Source of the DNA: Glandiceps talaboti
Lineage: Eukaryota > Hemichordata > Enteropneusta > Spengelidae
Assembly: GCF_964340395.1 (NCBI RefSeq)
Contig: NC_135563.1
Location: 22,692,809-22,756,808, forward strand
Length of the DNA: 64,000 nucleotides
Direction of reading: 5' to 3'
In this document: one piece after another, positions 34,101-47,265 of the stretch
Position numbering within the stretch: the stretch's first letter is position 1
How the letters are laid out: each line of letters begins with the position of its first letter
Position numbers and translations under genes: made by a program
The notes under the pieces: model-generated
What the model was told of the DNA's origin: nothing
Database searches by the model: none
What the model saw: only the letters and a program-made list of their open reading frames with translations

Positions 34101-37100
34101 GTAGGAACTCTTGCACATCTCCAGGATTCTGGGATTTTTTTACACTATTTTATTTTTTCAGCAACCACATATTCCAAGGAGCACCAAAGTCAATCGCACT
34201 ATCCTTATCAAGGGTTCATTCCTTCATTGTCATGTTTGACTATTTCGTGAAGAATGTGATTTGTCAAAATTCTAGTAAAACTTCGGGCTGCAGTAAATGT
34301 ACCTACAACCAACAACGTACTTCTCTTATAATATCCTAGTTACAAACCAACAATCTATAGTTTAATAATTTATAAAAAATACATTAATTTCAAAATGTTC
34401 AATAAAACGAAAATCCCAAGTAAGTAAAGTCATTCTTATCTCCGATTTTCCAACAATTATTTCTCCAAATTGGACGTTCCAATAGTGCGTGCTTTAAGTT
34501 GTTCACGACACACTTTAATGGCTACCAATTACACTACGGTAATAGCAACTAAAGGTACACAAAATAACAGGGTGTTACATTTTGTACAAAAATCAAAGGA
34601 AGCCGTGTGTCGACAAACTGTACATGTCGTCCAATGTTCGGCATGTACGGTTACAGAATAGTGCGCACGAGTTCATTATGCATTGTAGTCGTTGAATGCA
34701 ACTGTCTAAAGTGCGATCGTTCGGATCATAGTCCTAGGGTCATAGTACAGTGTCGGTAACACGTGTGACAGGAATAAGTGCCAAGCTAGGCGTTATATCA
34801 AACACAATCTCACGCGTTATATGTACGTGGTTGAAGTATATCGTCTTTTATTTGATGAAAGCCTACGTTTTGAGGTCAACTGCTACAAAGTTGGATTCTG
34901 TCTAGTTCAAATCAAAGAAAATTGACAAATTTCCCAAAAATAATTTCGAAAGCAGAATTTTTCAAAATGTCCAAATATATATATTGACGTCACTTGTCAT
35001 TACTTCTCAGCTTATTCACGAGTATGAAAAAACGAAATAATTGTAGCATTAAAAAACTAACTTTGTATATGTAACAAAAAACGCGATTTATTATATCATT
35101 CAGGCATATTTTACAGCACTGGCCATGTCATTGCAAATGCCTTGTTCCAATGTTCAACAGTGACTGTTTGCCCAGCCTCGATGATATCATGTAATCTGAT
35201 TATTAAAATCCAAAATCTTATATCAATTATCTTGAGACGACTATGTGAAGCAACATGCACACATGTCAAAACTTGTGTACTCTTAATCCTTCACACTTCA
35301 TATACTACTTCAAATCTTACTTGACTGTGTACTCTTAATCCTTCACACTTCATATACTACTTCAAATCTTCAGTTGAAATGTGTATATGTCATAGCATGT
35401 AATGTTCATTTACGTATGTAAATAACTTACTGCCTTGATTTGATTTCATTTGATTCGAAGTGATGAAATAATTTCATTCATTAAAAATAATAGTTTGGAT
35501 TTACTGTATTCTTAAGTAAGTTTTGTTAGAGAATTTGTCAAGGTCAATTATTTAGACCACATATTGGACTAATTTTGGACAGTGTCAGTGATGGATGTTA
35601 CGTATCATAGTGGTTTTGCTGATGTGAATGCCAGTCTTTGCATTCCGCGTGAGGCAGTGATGTGCAGACAAATAGGTTCATTATCGTCATATATAAAATG
35701 CGTATTCTCCTTTTATCTTGTAACAGAAGGGTGCCAAGATTTGGCATAGAAAGTCTACGGAATTCGATGGCAGGGTGTAAGTATACACTTAGTCTATTCA
35801 ATTAATTAATTGATATTGAGTGCAAACACTCCACTCATACCTGTTATTGTGTATTGCGTTTCTCAAAGCATTGTTCTAACCCTGTACGTTCGCCTCATGC
35901 TACAGCTAGTGACGTCACTGCTTTTGCTCTTTGATTGTTTCACTAAAAATATTTTATCTTAATAACTGATACTTTCAAATTCTGCGCCTCAAAAAGACCA
36001 CTTGGTGAATGCACTGTAACAGTTGAAGAATTCAAGTTGGAATATCAATCATCAATCTGTCATCCTTGATAAAATTCACTGAGAAGGATTGCATATATAT
36101 TTGCATAAGGTGTTACTAGACGTAAGTTCAAATACACCACATGACAAGATTATAGACGGAAAATGCTCAACTATAGAAGGACAAGTATACTTAGTCTAAC
36201 GTATAAGAGTAATGCTAACATTCACGTGTGTTTCTGATGACAGTGTCAAGTCTCAATACGAAGTGGAAACAACCCCGGAAAATATCAGAGATTTAATCAT
36301 GAATCCTGAAAAACGTTTGAAATGGGACCACCATAATACCAAGGACTTCGCACTAGTTGAACAAATCAACGAGGTATGCATTCAGAAATGTGAACTTTGT
36401 CCCTTTTTTCATATTAAATGTTTTTTTGGGCAAATATCAAGTACTGGTATATATTCCAGTCTGTCGTATTCTATATTGACCTGGCGACAAATCATTGAAA
36501 AAGTCTTAAAGTAAATCTGCTATTATCATCAGAGAATTTACACTGTATAACTTTGACAAACTTTACAGGATTTGGGAATCTACCACACCCTTTCGCCGAG
36601 TATGATGGGAGGCATCGTTTCATCACGTGACGTGTGTGACGTCATTGCATACAGATCGTTCCCTGATAAGAATTTGCTACGTGGGGCATGTAAGTCAGTT
36701 TATATTGAGATTTACGCTATTTTCTGGTTAATCGCCTGACGATCACGCTAGCTAAGCTCAGCTGTACGCACGTACATGTGATGTAATACATCGCACACTT
36801 CAATTCGTATCATATTTTACAATGCAGTAAGGAAAGATTGTTTTCATTTTCTTTATTCATGTTTTTGTTATTTGATTATAGATATGCACAATCGTAGCTT
36901 TATTGTGCAATGTTGCCAAGCTTACCGAGCACTAGTGCGAACACAATGCTGGGAGAAACCTAGAATAAACTATAACTTTAATAGTGTATGACAAATCAAT
37001 ATATAAATTACATGTGTATAATACTAGCACGTTATAAACATTCTGCAATATCGTATTAATCTAGTTTTTGTGTACTTTTAAAATGTTCTAGGGTCCAGTG

Positions 37101-37747
37101 TACACCACCGTAAATGCCCGGAAGTCAAGGGTTCTGTGAGGGCTCATTATTATGCATCTGGTAACTATCTACAAGGTATTGAAGGGTAAGTGTTTTGACA
37201 ATGGTCTTTGATATTTGTTGAAACGATCCAAATGAGCTAAAGTTTGGCATTTCCATCTAAATTAAGCCAAACGACCCATAAATGACACTGAACGAGCCAA
37301 AACTAGACAAAACCAACCCAAAATGAGCCAAAATCAAGCCAGGAATTAAATCCAATGTCTTCGACGGGTACATTCACACTCAACATACATACACCAATGC
37401 ACTGTGTTCAGCCATGGTATATGTGTATCGTGTACTTCTATACAGTGCGCCCTCAGTCGGCCATTGAATGTATATCAAATTAAATATGTTTGACATGGTG
37501 TCTGTCTGCTGAGTGTGAATGTACCCGTCGAAGACATTGGATTTAATTCCTGGCTTGTTTTGGCTCATTTATCGAGATAATGTAATCATAAGATAAGGGA
37601 GATATGATGTGACAAAGTGATTCATGAACAGTACTTAACTGGAAAAGGAAGGATCTTTGTTTTGAAAAGTCTAAGAAAATTTCAACACTGCACTAACCTT
37701 TTTCAATGCCATCTCCCTTCCTTCCCCTATATCTCCCTTACTTCCCC

Positions 37748-37784
<37 letters not shown>

Positions 37785-37795
37785 GTCTGTGTCTA

Positions 37796-37852
<57 letters not shown>

Positions 37853-38063
37853 GTCTGCCTGCCTGTCCGTCCGTCCGTGCCTCTGTCTATTTGTCTATCT
37901 CATATCTATATATGTACAATATTACAGGGGTAAGACACTTGTTACTGACATCATACAGTTTGATGGTCATTTAACCCCTAAGTCAGTGGCCGAGAAGTTT
38001 TTACCAGGTGCTATGATGGACTACATAAAGGATATGAGGAAAGGTGCCAAAGAGTTTGCCTGA
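34005..38063 (+). CDS. StAR-related lipid-transfer (START) domain protein, STARD4/5-like, six exons
   Basis: Small soluble START proteins carry cholesterol, bile acids or related lipids between membranes in an alpha/beta helix-grip pocket. Exons 34005-34100, 35727-35776, 36244-36373, 36569-36689, 37092-37185 and 37928-38063 join in phase to 627 bases (208 residues plus stop), the usual size of STARD4/5/6 (about 205-225). The START domain fills almost the whole protein. Recognisable elements in order are WKEDKDKKGAKIWHRKSTEF (as in the W-x-x-x-K start of the family), KRLKWDHHN (family RVKWDENV), SSRDVCDVIAYR (family SPRDFVDL), AHYYASGN and a C-terminal amphipathic helix MMDYIKDMRKGAKEF. No signal peptide or membrane segment, so cytosolic. 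The six-exon layout resembles vertebrate STARD5, but I cannot separate STARD4, 5 and 6 orthology by eye. Confidence 0.92.
34985..34992. promoter_or_regulatory. CRE palindrome TGACGTCA (START intron 1)
   Basis: Perfect full-length cAMP-response-element palindrome, one of four between 34985 and 38829. Confidence 0.4.
35274..35372 (+). repeat. 52-bp tandem duplication in START intron 1
   Basis: TGTGTACTCTTAATCCTTCA begins copies at 35274 and 35326, nearly identical over about 45 bases. Confidence 0.95.
35727..35776 (+). CDS. START protein exon 2 (50 bases)
   Basis: Acceptor TGTAACAG, donor gtaagt, phase 0 to 2. It encodes KGAKIWHRKSTEFDGR, filling the family position of VTVWRKPSEEFNG in STARD4. 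Too short for an ORF scan; supported by homology, phase and length. Confidence 0.87.
35910..35917. promoter_or_regulatory. CRE palindrome TGACGTCA (START intron 2)
   Basis: Second perfect CRE palindrome of the locus, within AGTGACGTCACTG, which extends the symmetry to AGTGACGTCACT. Confidence 0.4.
36244..36373 (+). CDS. START protein exon 3
   Basis: Acceptor CTGATGACAG, donor gtatgc, phase 2 to 0. It encodes VKSQYEVETTPENIRDLI and NPEKRLKWDHHNTKDF, the beta-strand/helix part of the START fold. Confidence 0.93.
36569..36689 (+). CDS. START protein exon 4
   Basis: Acceptor CTTTACAG, donor gtaagt, phase 0 to 1. It encodes DLGIYHTLSPSMMGGIVSSR and DVCDVIAYRSFPD, the family SPRDFVD region. It contains an exonic TGACGTCA at 36637-36644. 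Confidence 0.93.
36637..36644. promoter_or_regulatory. CRE palindrome TGACGTCA (inside START exon 4)
   Basis: Third perfect CRE palindrome. It overlaps the codons for C-D-V-I, so it may be coincidental to coding. Confidence 0.25.
37092..37185 (+). CDS. START protein exon 5
   Basis: Acceptor TTCTAG, donor gtaagt, phase 1 to 2. It encodes SSVHHRKCPEVKGSVRAHYY and ASGNYLQGIEG, corresponding to the NHPCG-containing segment of vertebrate STARD5. The vertebrate cysteines are replaced. Confidence 0.92.
37323..37571. mobile_element. MITE-like element with 55-60 bp terminal inverted repeats, START intron 5
   Basis: The left arm 37323-37379 and the right arm 37511-37571 are almost perfect reverse complements (AATGAGCCAAAA... 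and CCAATGTCTTCGACGGGTAC shared). The internal 130 bases have no coding capacity. Total about 250 bases; target-site duplications are not evident. Confidence 0.82.
37749..37880 (+). repeat. (TCTG)n microsatellite
   Basis: About 25 TCTG units, slightly interrupted, shortly before START exon 6. Confidence 0.97.
37928..38063 (+). CDS. START protein exon 6 with stop
   Basis: Acceptor ATTACAG, phase 2 in. It encodes KTLVTDIIQFDGHLTPKSV and the C-terminal helix MMDYIKDMRKGAKEFA, then TGA. The vertebrate counterparts are TNLVTFFHTDLSGYLPQNVV and the lid helix over the lipid pocket. Confidence 0.94.
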
Positions 38064-38317
38064 TGTGGTGGAAGATGTGTCGATATCTGGACAACAACTA
38101 GGAGCATAAACTGCTAAAATTACATTTTTGTAGCATGTATTATAATTGTACTTCGTTTTTTAAAGCATTCTACGGCAGGTGATAATTTGAGTTTTCAGTT
38201 ACATAATACAAAGGTCAAGAGGGATATATTTGGATATTTCTTATAAAGAAAAATGTCATCCAATCACAAGCTTAGCAAATATCACTTCATATAGCCTATG
38301 AACGGCCATGCAAAATC

Positions 38318-38340
38318 AATAAAGATTTAGTTTCAATAAA
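38318..38340 (+). terminator. START gene poly(A) signals
   Basis: AATAAA at 38318-38323 and again at 38335-38340, about 255-275 bases after the stop, followed by the GT-rich TGTGACGTTCTTGG. A short 3'UTR is likely. Confidence 0.7.
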
Positions 38341-40249
<1,909 letters not shown>

Positions 40250-40251
40250 GT

Positions 40252-40895
40252 CGGTTGATCTGTACACACAGCACTGTACAATATCTTACCCACAACTCTC
40301 TCTGATTGGTATGCTTGGAGGTTCCTTATTTAATAACTTCTTCAGTAATCCATACTTTTCAACATTTTAAGCATAGTATTAAGTTTAATTAATATGTAGC
40401 AAAAGAACGCTTAGGAATCAAAAATAAAGTTCTACATTTTGTATAAAAATATACTAACAACTAAATTAAGCAAGTGCTGTGAATAAAACACTTTCCAATG
40501 TCAAAGTGTCAATAACTTGGGTAGTCAGTGTGTATGATGAGTTTTAGTATGTAAATTTCTTTTGTTATACTTATTCAAATAAATCTATACCTTTGGCAAA
40601 GTCATAACAGGTGCATATATTTTCCTTATTTTCGTTGCAAATATTCTGCATGTCTTTCAAAAAAATCTGCTGACAAATTCCTAAAATTGCTACTCCTGCA
40701 ATAATTCATTGATACCAGAACCAATGAAAATGTGTATTCAGAAACTCATCATTGGCAATTCTACGCTTGCCAAATGGAAAAAAATGCCCTATACACTGGT
40801 GAGATTTGTCTGACTTCAAGGAGATGAAGTCCAACACAAGAAATCAGAGAGAGTTGTGGGTAAAATGTTGTATAGTGCACAGTCCAGTGATCAAA
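40252..40895. mobile_element. MITE-like element with about 48 bp terminal inverted repeats
   Basis: TTACCCACAACTCTCTCTGA at 40286-40305 and its complement at 40844-40863 belong to arms of about 48 bases (40256-40305 and 40844-40893). The 540-base interior is AT-rich without a convincing frame. The left end abuts the TC microsatellite. Confidence 0.75.
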
Positions 40896-43800
40896 CATGT
40901 CACACACAAGATGTTGTATCAATACTCCCCTTGTGTGCTGTGATTTCCATGCTTTGCGTACAACTGTTTGCCGACAACAACATGAATGTGTGGTTCATCG
41001 GCGATAGATTGTCTTGCATCAATAGATACTTTATGAATCTACGTTGGCAATGATCAACAACTAATACCCGTACGCGTGTATTTTGAATCGGTAAGTTCCC
41101 AACAGATAGAATATTTAGAAAGCTATTTGACCAATTTTAAGCCGTAAAACAGTACAACAAAGCTAATTATATTCAAGCAAAATTAAGTAGATTTAAGTAA
41201 AAAGGTAGAGTAAAACGCTTATAATCAAGTTTCAGCCTGACAATGCCCGTTGAACTAGTGTCAACGTTAAGAGGGCAATCGATATACAACAGACAAGATG
41301 AAAAAAGAAACTGACAATTAACACATTGTATAGCTGAATGGAAAGAACTATTAAACTAAAGATGGCTATTGATAAACAATGGTATTAATATTAGGACACT
41401 GTACATACTTGCTACATTTACAGGACAGTAGAGTATGTAATTTTGCAGTATGGTCAGTAATATTTGACGGTTTTTTTTATTTATTTTTTTATTTCAAGGT
41501 GAAGCCTTCATTTACCTTTGACTCTAGATGTATACCAGTATCCTTTTGAAGTAATAGTTGTTAGTATCACCCACTCGTCCGTCTATGTGTAATAGTTTGA
41601 ATAATCTCTTTTTCAACAATTCTTCAAATGTCTTCCATCCAGATATGTAGAATCTGAGGAAGTACGAAAGAATTTATCATTAAGATGACTTCATTCAACT
41701 ACAGCATATATCATGAACAACAAGTGTTTTGATCAGTTTTCTAAGTCGCATTAATGTATACAGAGGTACATTTCGTACACATTAATTGAAGTACTTTTTC
41801 TCCTTTGAAATGACACACAGCATCAAATGTAAGTATTCGGATGGGAGATAGAGTGAGTTGCAGATATCTGGAAAACAATCCATTCCTTTTAAAAGTAGGA
41901 GTAGAAAAACGCACCCTAAAGAACAGGACCACAGATTAAGTTTCATTCACATGCATCGATCATGTAAATGTATTTTACTCATTCACATCACTTGTATAAC
42001 TTTTCCATGTGACCTCTACGAATTAGTTATGGATATATCAAAGGATTATTTTTGCAAAAGGAGGAGATTAGAGGATTCTTTGATAATTAGTTTCCTAATC
42101 CCACGATACGTAGACTACAGGTAAAACTTGTAGCTTTCAAAGGTTGTGAGAGGTGAATCCCAATTACATTGTTCACTTCGACTAAGGCTTACAAAATGTA
42201 GGTTATATGCTTTTTTAGGATTTCTCCTGAAAGGTAGTTGTCATTAGTGCTATAGTTAATTTTGTCTATGGTGTGTCTGCCTTATCCACTCTCGAGCATA
42301 TTGAATACAAGTTATTACATCACATGCCTTCAGGATATAATAGTTTTCCTACACGATATAATGATATTTCATACCACAAGCTATGAGTTGTAATTCTTAA
42401 TTGCTTTTTGTTCCAGAAGTGAGCCTTTGAAATATTCTTTGGCATTGATTAATAAGTTTACGAAAAAACCCGGTAAAAAAATCATTTCTAAGAAATATAT
42501 ACATTGTATTAAACCTTACTTGCGCTGATAATCAAAATAAGATTTCTGTATGTATTTACATTACACAGATATGATTACAATTTAATATTAATTTGATAGT
42601 TGTCAATACTGCCTGATAACATGAAGTACTTTAACCCACATAATAAGACACATCCCACCATCGCGAGATATGTAATTATTACCTCATACTATCTATCGGT
42701 AGGAATATTAGTAAAATGACTGTAGCGGACGTTTATGATGTCGGCAATGGAAGGTTAGCAAGCGATCCGCTGGGACGGGGTTTTCATTTTCTCCTTTAGC
42801 AAGATTAATTTTGTATTGTTATTCATGGAAAGTTTATTATTGTTATCTATGCTGTGCCATCCTTTTGTGTAAATGAATACGATTTACATTCTAAAGTCGA
42901 AATTATTGATTTTTGTAACTTAGGGAATATGGGTAGTTTTATTTTATATTTAAAATGTCTAAAACCCTGCTGCTATCGTTGTGAATTGTTAATGTTATTA
43001 AAACCTATGAAATAGGTGGTATAAAATAATTTAATAATGATGATACAAATGACATTCGTGATCTAATAATGAAAAAGCTCATTACAATAACAATCTCAAC
43101 TCACTTGGTTTTTGTGTGTGTGCAATTTCTTTTATGATTATTACGTCGAATAAATCTTCGAGAAGCTGAGTTTTGATAATTAATTTTCTTTTCATTTAAG
43201 CAGCGTTTTAGAATAAGATTTATTGTGTTTTTCTAAGCAATTCATATCCCAATTACGGTGCAGTCTTTGGCAATGTCAGTACCATTATCTAATACCACGT
43301 CATTGTACAGTGCGGTGATAGAGTTTAGGAAATAACTTAATGTCAGGTGATTGACCTCCATCCATCAGCACTGTCGATAGATATGAAAGCTTTTGCGTTC
43401 TATAACAAGATAAGACGTTGGGATGCAAATTGAATCTGTGAATTCCCATCCTCATGTATCCAGTCTGTACGTTTTATTTTGACATACGTTTGCAAAAGGT
43501 ACACTGGGTAGTACTTATCATACACATATTTCCTCGTACTACAATATAACGCATCAGTCACTATACTCAAAATAGACACATTGATGGCAAGACTTTTACT
43601 ATAGATTCATGACAGCAGAGTTCTTTACTAGAAATACAGGCTTAGCGATTCAAATTGATTGATTGACAGACTGACAAACCGACCGATCCATCGATTGATT
43701 GAAATCAAATCGAAATCCTGAACGAGTGTGGTAGACAAAATCATTGCTAAAATGGATTAAATCGTTAAAAAAGAATTTTGATTTAAGTCGCATTTCTTCA

Positions 43801-46060
43801 AAATGACTTTGCTTAGAAAATAAAGAAAGGAGGATATCTCTCTATTTTGATGAGCTATAGCTTGACGCTTCATGATCTGAGCGGCTCTAGAGCGCCAATT
43901 ATATAACAACTATGCCTGTCAGTAAAGGATTCTGTCGCCTGCTCTCCTCATCACCTCTATCTCATTTTCAAGAAAGTCATGTCGTAATGTATCAAATATG
44001 TTGTTTTTGTAGATTTTAAAATCGAACAGCTAAGAGATTGCTGCCTTTAATGCCACCAGTGCCACTGTCATTATTGTCCAATTTGCGTTTATATTTGTTG
44101 TCAGTAACGTCACACCTTTGATCTTAGCGGTCTGCTCTTATAACCTCGTCTGCAGATGGCGTGTCTATGCTTTATGAGTGCGTACTCATCAATCAAATTT
44201 GATTAATCTTATAACACAGCACGAATATATCATTTTATAACAAAGTTAGCTTGCCATGACTAGTAAATATTTCAAATATGAAATCTTCACATTTTTTTCA
44301 CTTTTATTAGAAAGTATGCAATCAAGTTTGAGTGATAATTAAATGTGACCCAAATATATACCAAAATTGAAATAATGAATTGAGCATCCTAAATCATGAC
44401 ATTTTTGCCGCCACGCTAGTTTTATTTTCAGATAACGCTTCAATGTGACACTTGTTCATCAGGCCCTTTCTGAGCGCTTCTTACCTAAAGTGTTGCTATA
44501 ATAGATGCCATTACCATTATCTACTACAGGCACGATTGTAAGTGCAGCGATAACATGAAGGTTACTAGAGACTGTTAGAGTATCTTAATGTGAGGTGACA
44601 GAACTCCATATACATAGACTTGAAAGCGTTCTGTGATGCTTAAACAGATAAAACACTAAGAGCACACCCTGTGTATAACTTATATTCTTGAGTCCAGGAT
44701 TCTTAAACTGCCCCCTATTCATTCTGATGTAAGTAGGCATTTGGAGTTTGAATGTGCTACGACGACATACTGGTAATACTTGAAAATTGGTTGTTATCTT
44801 GTTATACTTGAATAGAATCATAAGGTAAAAACCTCCTGGGGTAGACAGATTTCTCTCGAAATCTTTATACTGTCACTGTTTCATTGATTAGCTTAATCCT
44901 TGATGTCACAATTGATGTAAATAAAGTTTACTTCATTTCTTAACACTATCAGACATCAAATTGTGTCATGATGCCCAGGGATGATATTTGTTTCCAATAT
45001 TAATGTGGTATGCAGAATTTTGTAAATCGTAGTCTTGTATCGTAAGTCTATTTATGTGGATGAACAGTTAAATAGATTAATCAACACAATCCTTGATTTT
45101 ACAGTACTTTCGCAGATACATTAATGCTTACTTACAGTCTCATTTGTTGCTAGGAAACGTATGATTACATTAACATTATAATAAACCACTTAAAGTTGGC
45201 GGCCAATGGGTCAGAATTGTGCTATTAGTTGCATACACATTACCTTTGAGATATCGATAACATGAATAACAATGTACGTGTTTCGTTTCAGCTTTCGAAT
45301 ACTATTAGGAGATTAGAAATAAAAAGGCTTAACACTTTTGATATCAACTGATCTGGTTGGTTTCTTTTATGAACACTAGATAACTAAGAAGCGAATTATG
45401 ACCCTTCAAGGTGAAACTGGGTCAGATGCATTGGCTTACAAATTGAGTGCATTGATGTTAAAGATAAGAGACTCGGTGTATTGATTTCTAACCTGGAGCA
45501 AACTTGTCTACTGTTTGTTCTATTCGTTCAAGGCTGCAGTTGTGCCTTCAATTCTCTCTTTTCGTTCTGCCTATTTATGGATTTATCAGAGCGAATCACG
45601 CTAGGTAAGCATGCTAAAAGAATATCCCTTCTAGCAATTTCACTCTCGAGCGAGTAATACACTATTTCCTGAACCGTTTTGTTTTCCAATCATTGTAGTC
45701 AAGTGATTCGACGACTGTACTTAACTTGGCCATTTTACCTCTTATTTCTCACAGACATGTTCATAGACAAGGTCACATACGTAGCAGTAACCTCACTTGA
45801 TGAAATTACCATGGCAGGTATTATTCCATGGTAGAACTCAGTACTTAAATGAATAAAACACTGAAAATTCGAACATGAAATCAGAATTACACCAATGTCT
45901 GAGTGTAGTGATGAATGCATTTCATAAAAGCTTGATTATTAAACTAATTGACAAAGTAAATCGAGGAATGAGTGAAGTCACTACTATCAAGAGTCATCGT
46001 GAATGAAAGACGAGTTACAACAGAACATACTGTGCACGGCACTCCACTCTCTTCGATGTG
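40896..46060. other. Intergenic sequence
   Basis: About 5 kb. I see no gene, array or RNA that I can support. Open frames up to about 88 codons (for example 41858-42124) lack recognisable motifs. Confidence 0.55.
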
Positions 46061-46063
46061 ATA

Positions 46064-46119
46064 CATACATATATGTTATATATATATGTGAGTATATATA
46101 TATATATATTATATATATG

Positions 46120-46212
<93 letters not shown>
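46064..46212 (+). repeat. (TA)n microsatellite
   Basis: Interrupted then pure TA repeat, with about 42 continuous units to 46212. It adjoins the hammerhead-like motif. Confidence 0.98.
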
Positions 46213-46215
<3 letters not shown>

Positions 46216-46239
46216 TTGGTAGTACTGGAACTCTTTCTT

Positions 46240-46287
46240 GGGTGTAACTCGGAGTTTCACGCATATTGCGATCATCAGACACTCTGA
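46240..46287 (-). ncRNA. Hammerhead-ribozyme-like motif (type I, minimal)
   Basis: Minus strand, 5' to 3': helix I strand GUGU, core CUGAUGA (46272-46278), helix II CGCA-AUA-UGCG flanked by a U.U pair, core GAAA (46255-46258), a very short helix III (A-U, C-G, loop UCCGA), GUU as the cleavage triplet (46248-46246), then ACAC pairing back to GUGU. Predicted cleavage is between 46246 and 46245. Minimal hammerheads with tiny helix III are known from Penelope-like retroelements. The U.U in place of the usual G-C at the base of helix II could weaken activity. Confidence 0.6.
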
Positions 46288-46606
46288 GGCCTACTCTCTG
46301 GGTGTGCTGTATATATAGAGTGTAGACAATAGAAATACCATCACTATTGTCTGTGTCGGTGGGTAGGTGTTGTATGTGTGGAGGTGTTGGTTGTTATTGT
46401 GTGGGTTATTGGGTGCGGACAAGTAAGTGTTGGCGGGTTGTTCCATGTTGGGCTTTGATGTTCCGTTAGTTAACGGGTTTAATAGTTTAGGTGATAGATG
46501 CTCTATTGAAGTTGGACAAATAAAACTTATTCTCGTGTCGGCATTTGGATATCAACTCAGTTCTTTTGTTTAGTGTGGAGCTTTTGTCTGCTTTAATAAT
46601 AGTTAG

Positions 46607-46945
46607 TTCACCAATCTGAAAACCGTCAACTTTCTAGACATAACGCTCAACCTCAACAACGGTAAATATTACCCTTACAGGAAACCCAACGACAACCCCA
46701 TGTACATACACACACAGTCTAACCACCCACCCAGCATCATCAAGAACATATCGTCAGCCATCGGCCGTAGAATTTCCGACATATCATCCGACGAACACAT
46801 CTTCAACCAGGCAGCCCCACTGTACCAAAATGCACTAAAAACCAGCGACCTAAAGGAACATCCCAGACTATTTGATGCACACATCTGTAAAACTGTTTTC
46901 CTTTTAAAAAATTTGAACCTGTTACAGGACCACATATTTACATAA
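46607..46945 (+). pseudogene. Penelope-like element reverse-transcriptase fragment
   Basis: An open frame of about 112 codons with NLKTVNFLDITLNLNNGKYY, YRKPNDNPMYIHTQSNHPPS and IGRRISDISSDEHIF. This NFLD-T-N--G--P-RKPN--P-YI---SNHPP signature is, to my knowledge, that of the region after the RT catalytic core in GIY-YIG-bearing Penelope-like elements; the assignment is from memory of the family. The catalytic motif upstream and the endonuclease downstream are missing, so it is a relic. Confidence 0.65.
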
Positions 46946-47125
46946 CTTAGACTATTTCTTTTAAAACATCGGACGTGCGTAGTATGGCTCCGTTCTCAAA
47001 GCAATGCTGCTATGGTTACACTCAATGGGATAATACTACAAGGTTTCACCATCCGATACATTTAAAGTTGGTAAAACCATACTAGTGTATTGTAAAACAT
47101 GTCAAGGTTATTTGAAATATGCATA

Positions 47126-47265
47126 GGGCCTATAACTTAAGATGGTGTTGTCTGGGCCTACAACTTAAGATGGTGTTGTCAGGGCCTATAGCTTAAGAAG
47201 GTGTTGTCAGGGCCTATAACTTAAGATGGTGTTGTCAGGGCCTATAACTGAAGATGGTGTTGTCA
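47126..47265 (+). repeat. 28-bp minisatellite, five copies
   Basis: GGGCCTATAACTTAAGATGG plus eight bases recurs exactly every 28 bases at 47126, 47154, 47182, 47210 and 47238, with few substitutions. Confidence 0.97.

Noticed and set aside
41858-42124. 88-codon basic frame ending at a GT donor-like site
   Set aside because: No homology recognised, no neighbouring exons; consistent with chance in AT-rich DNA.
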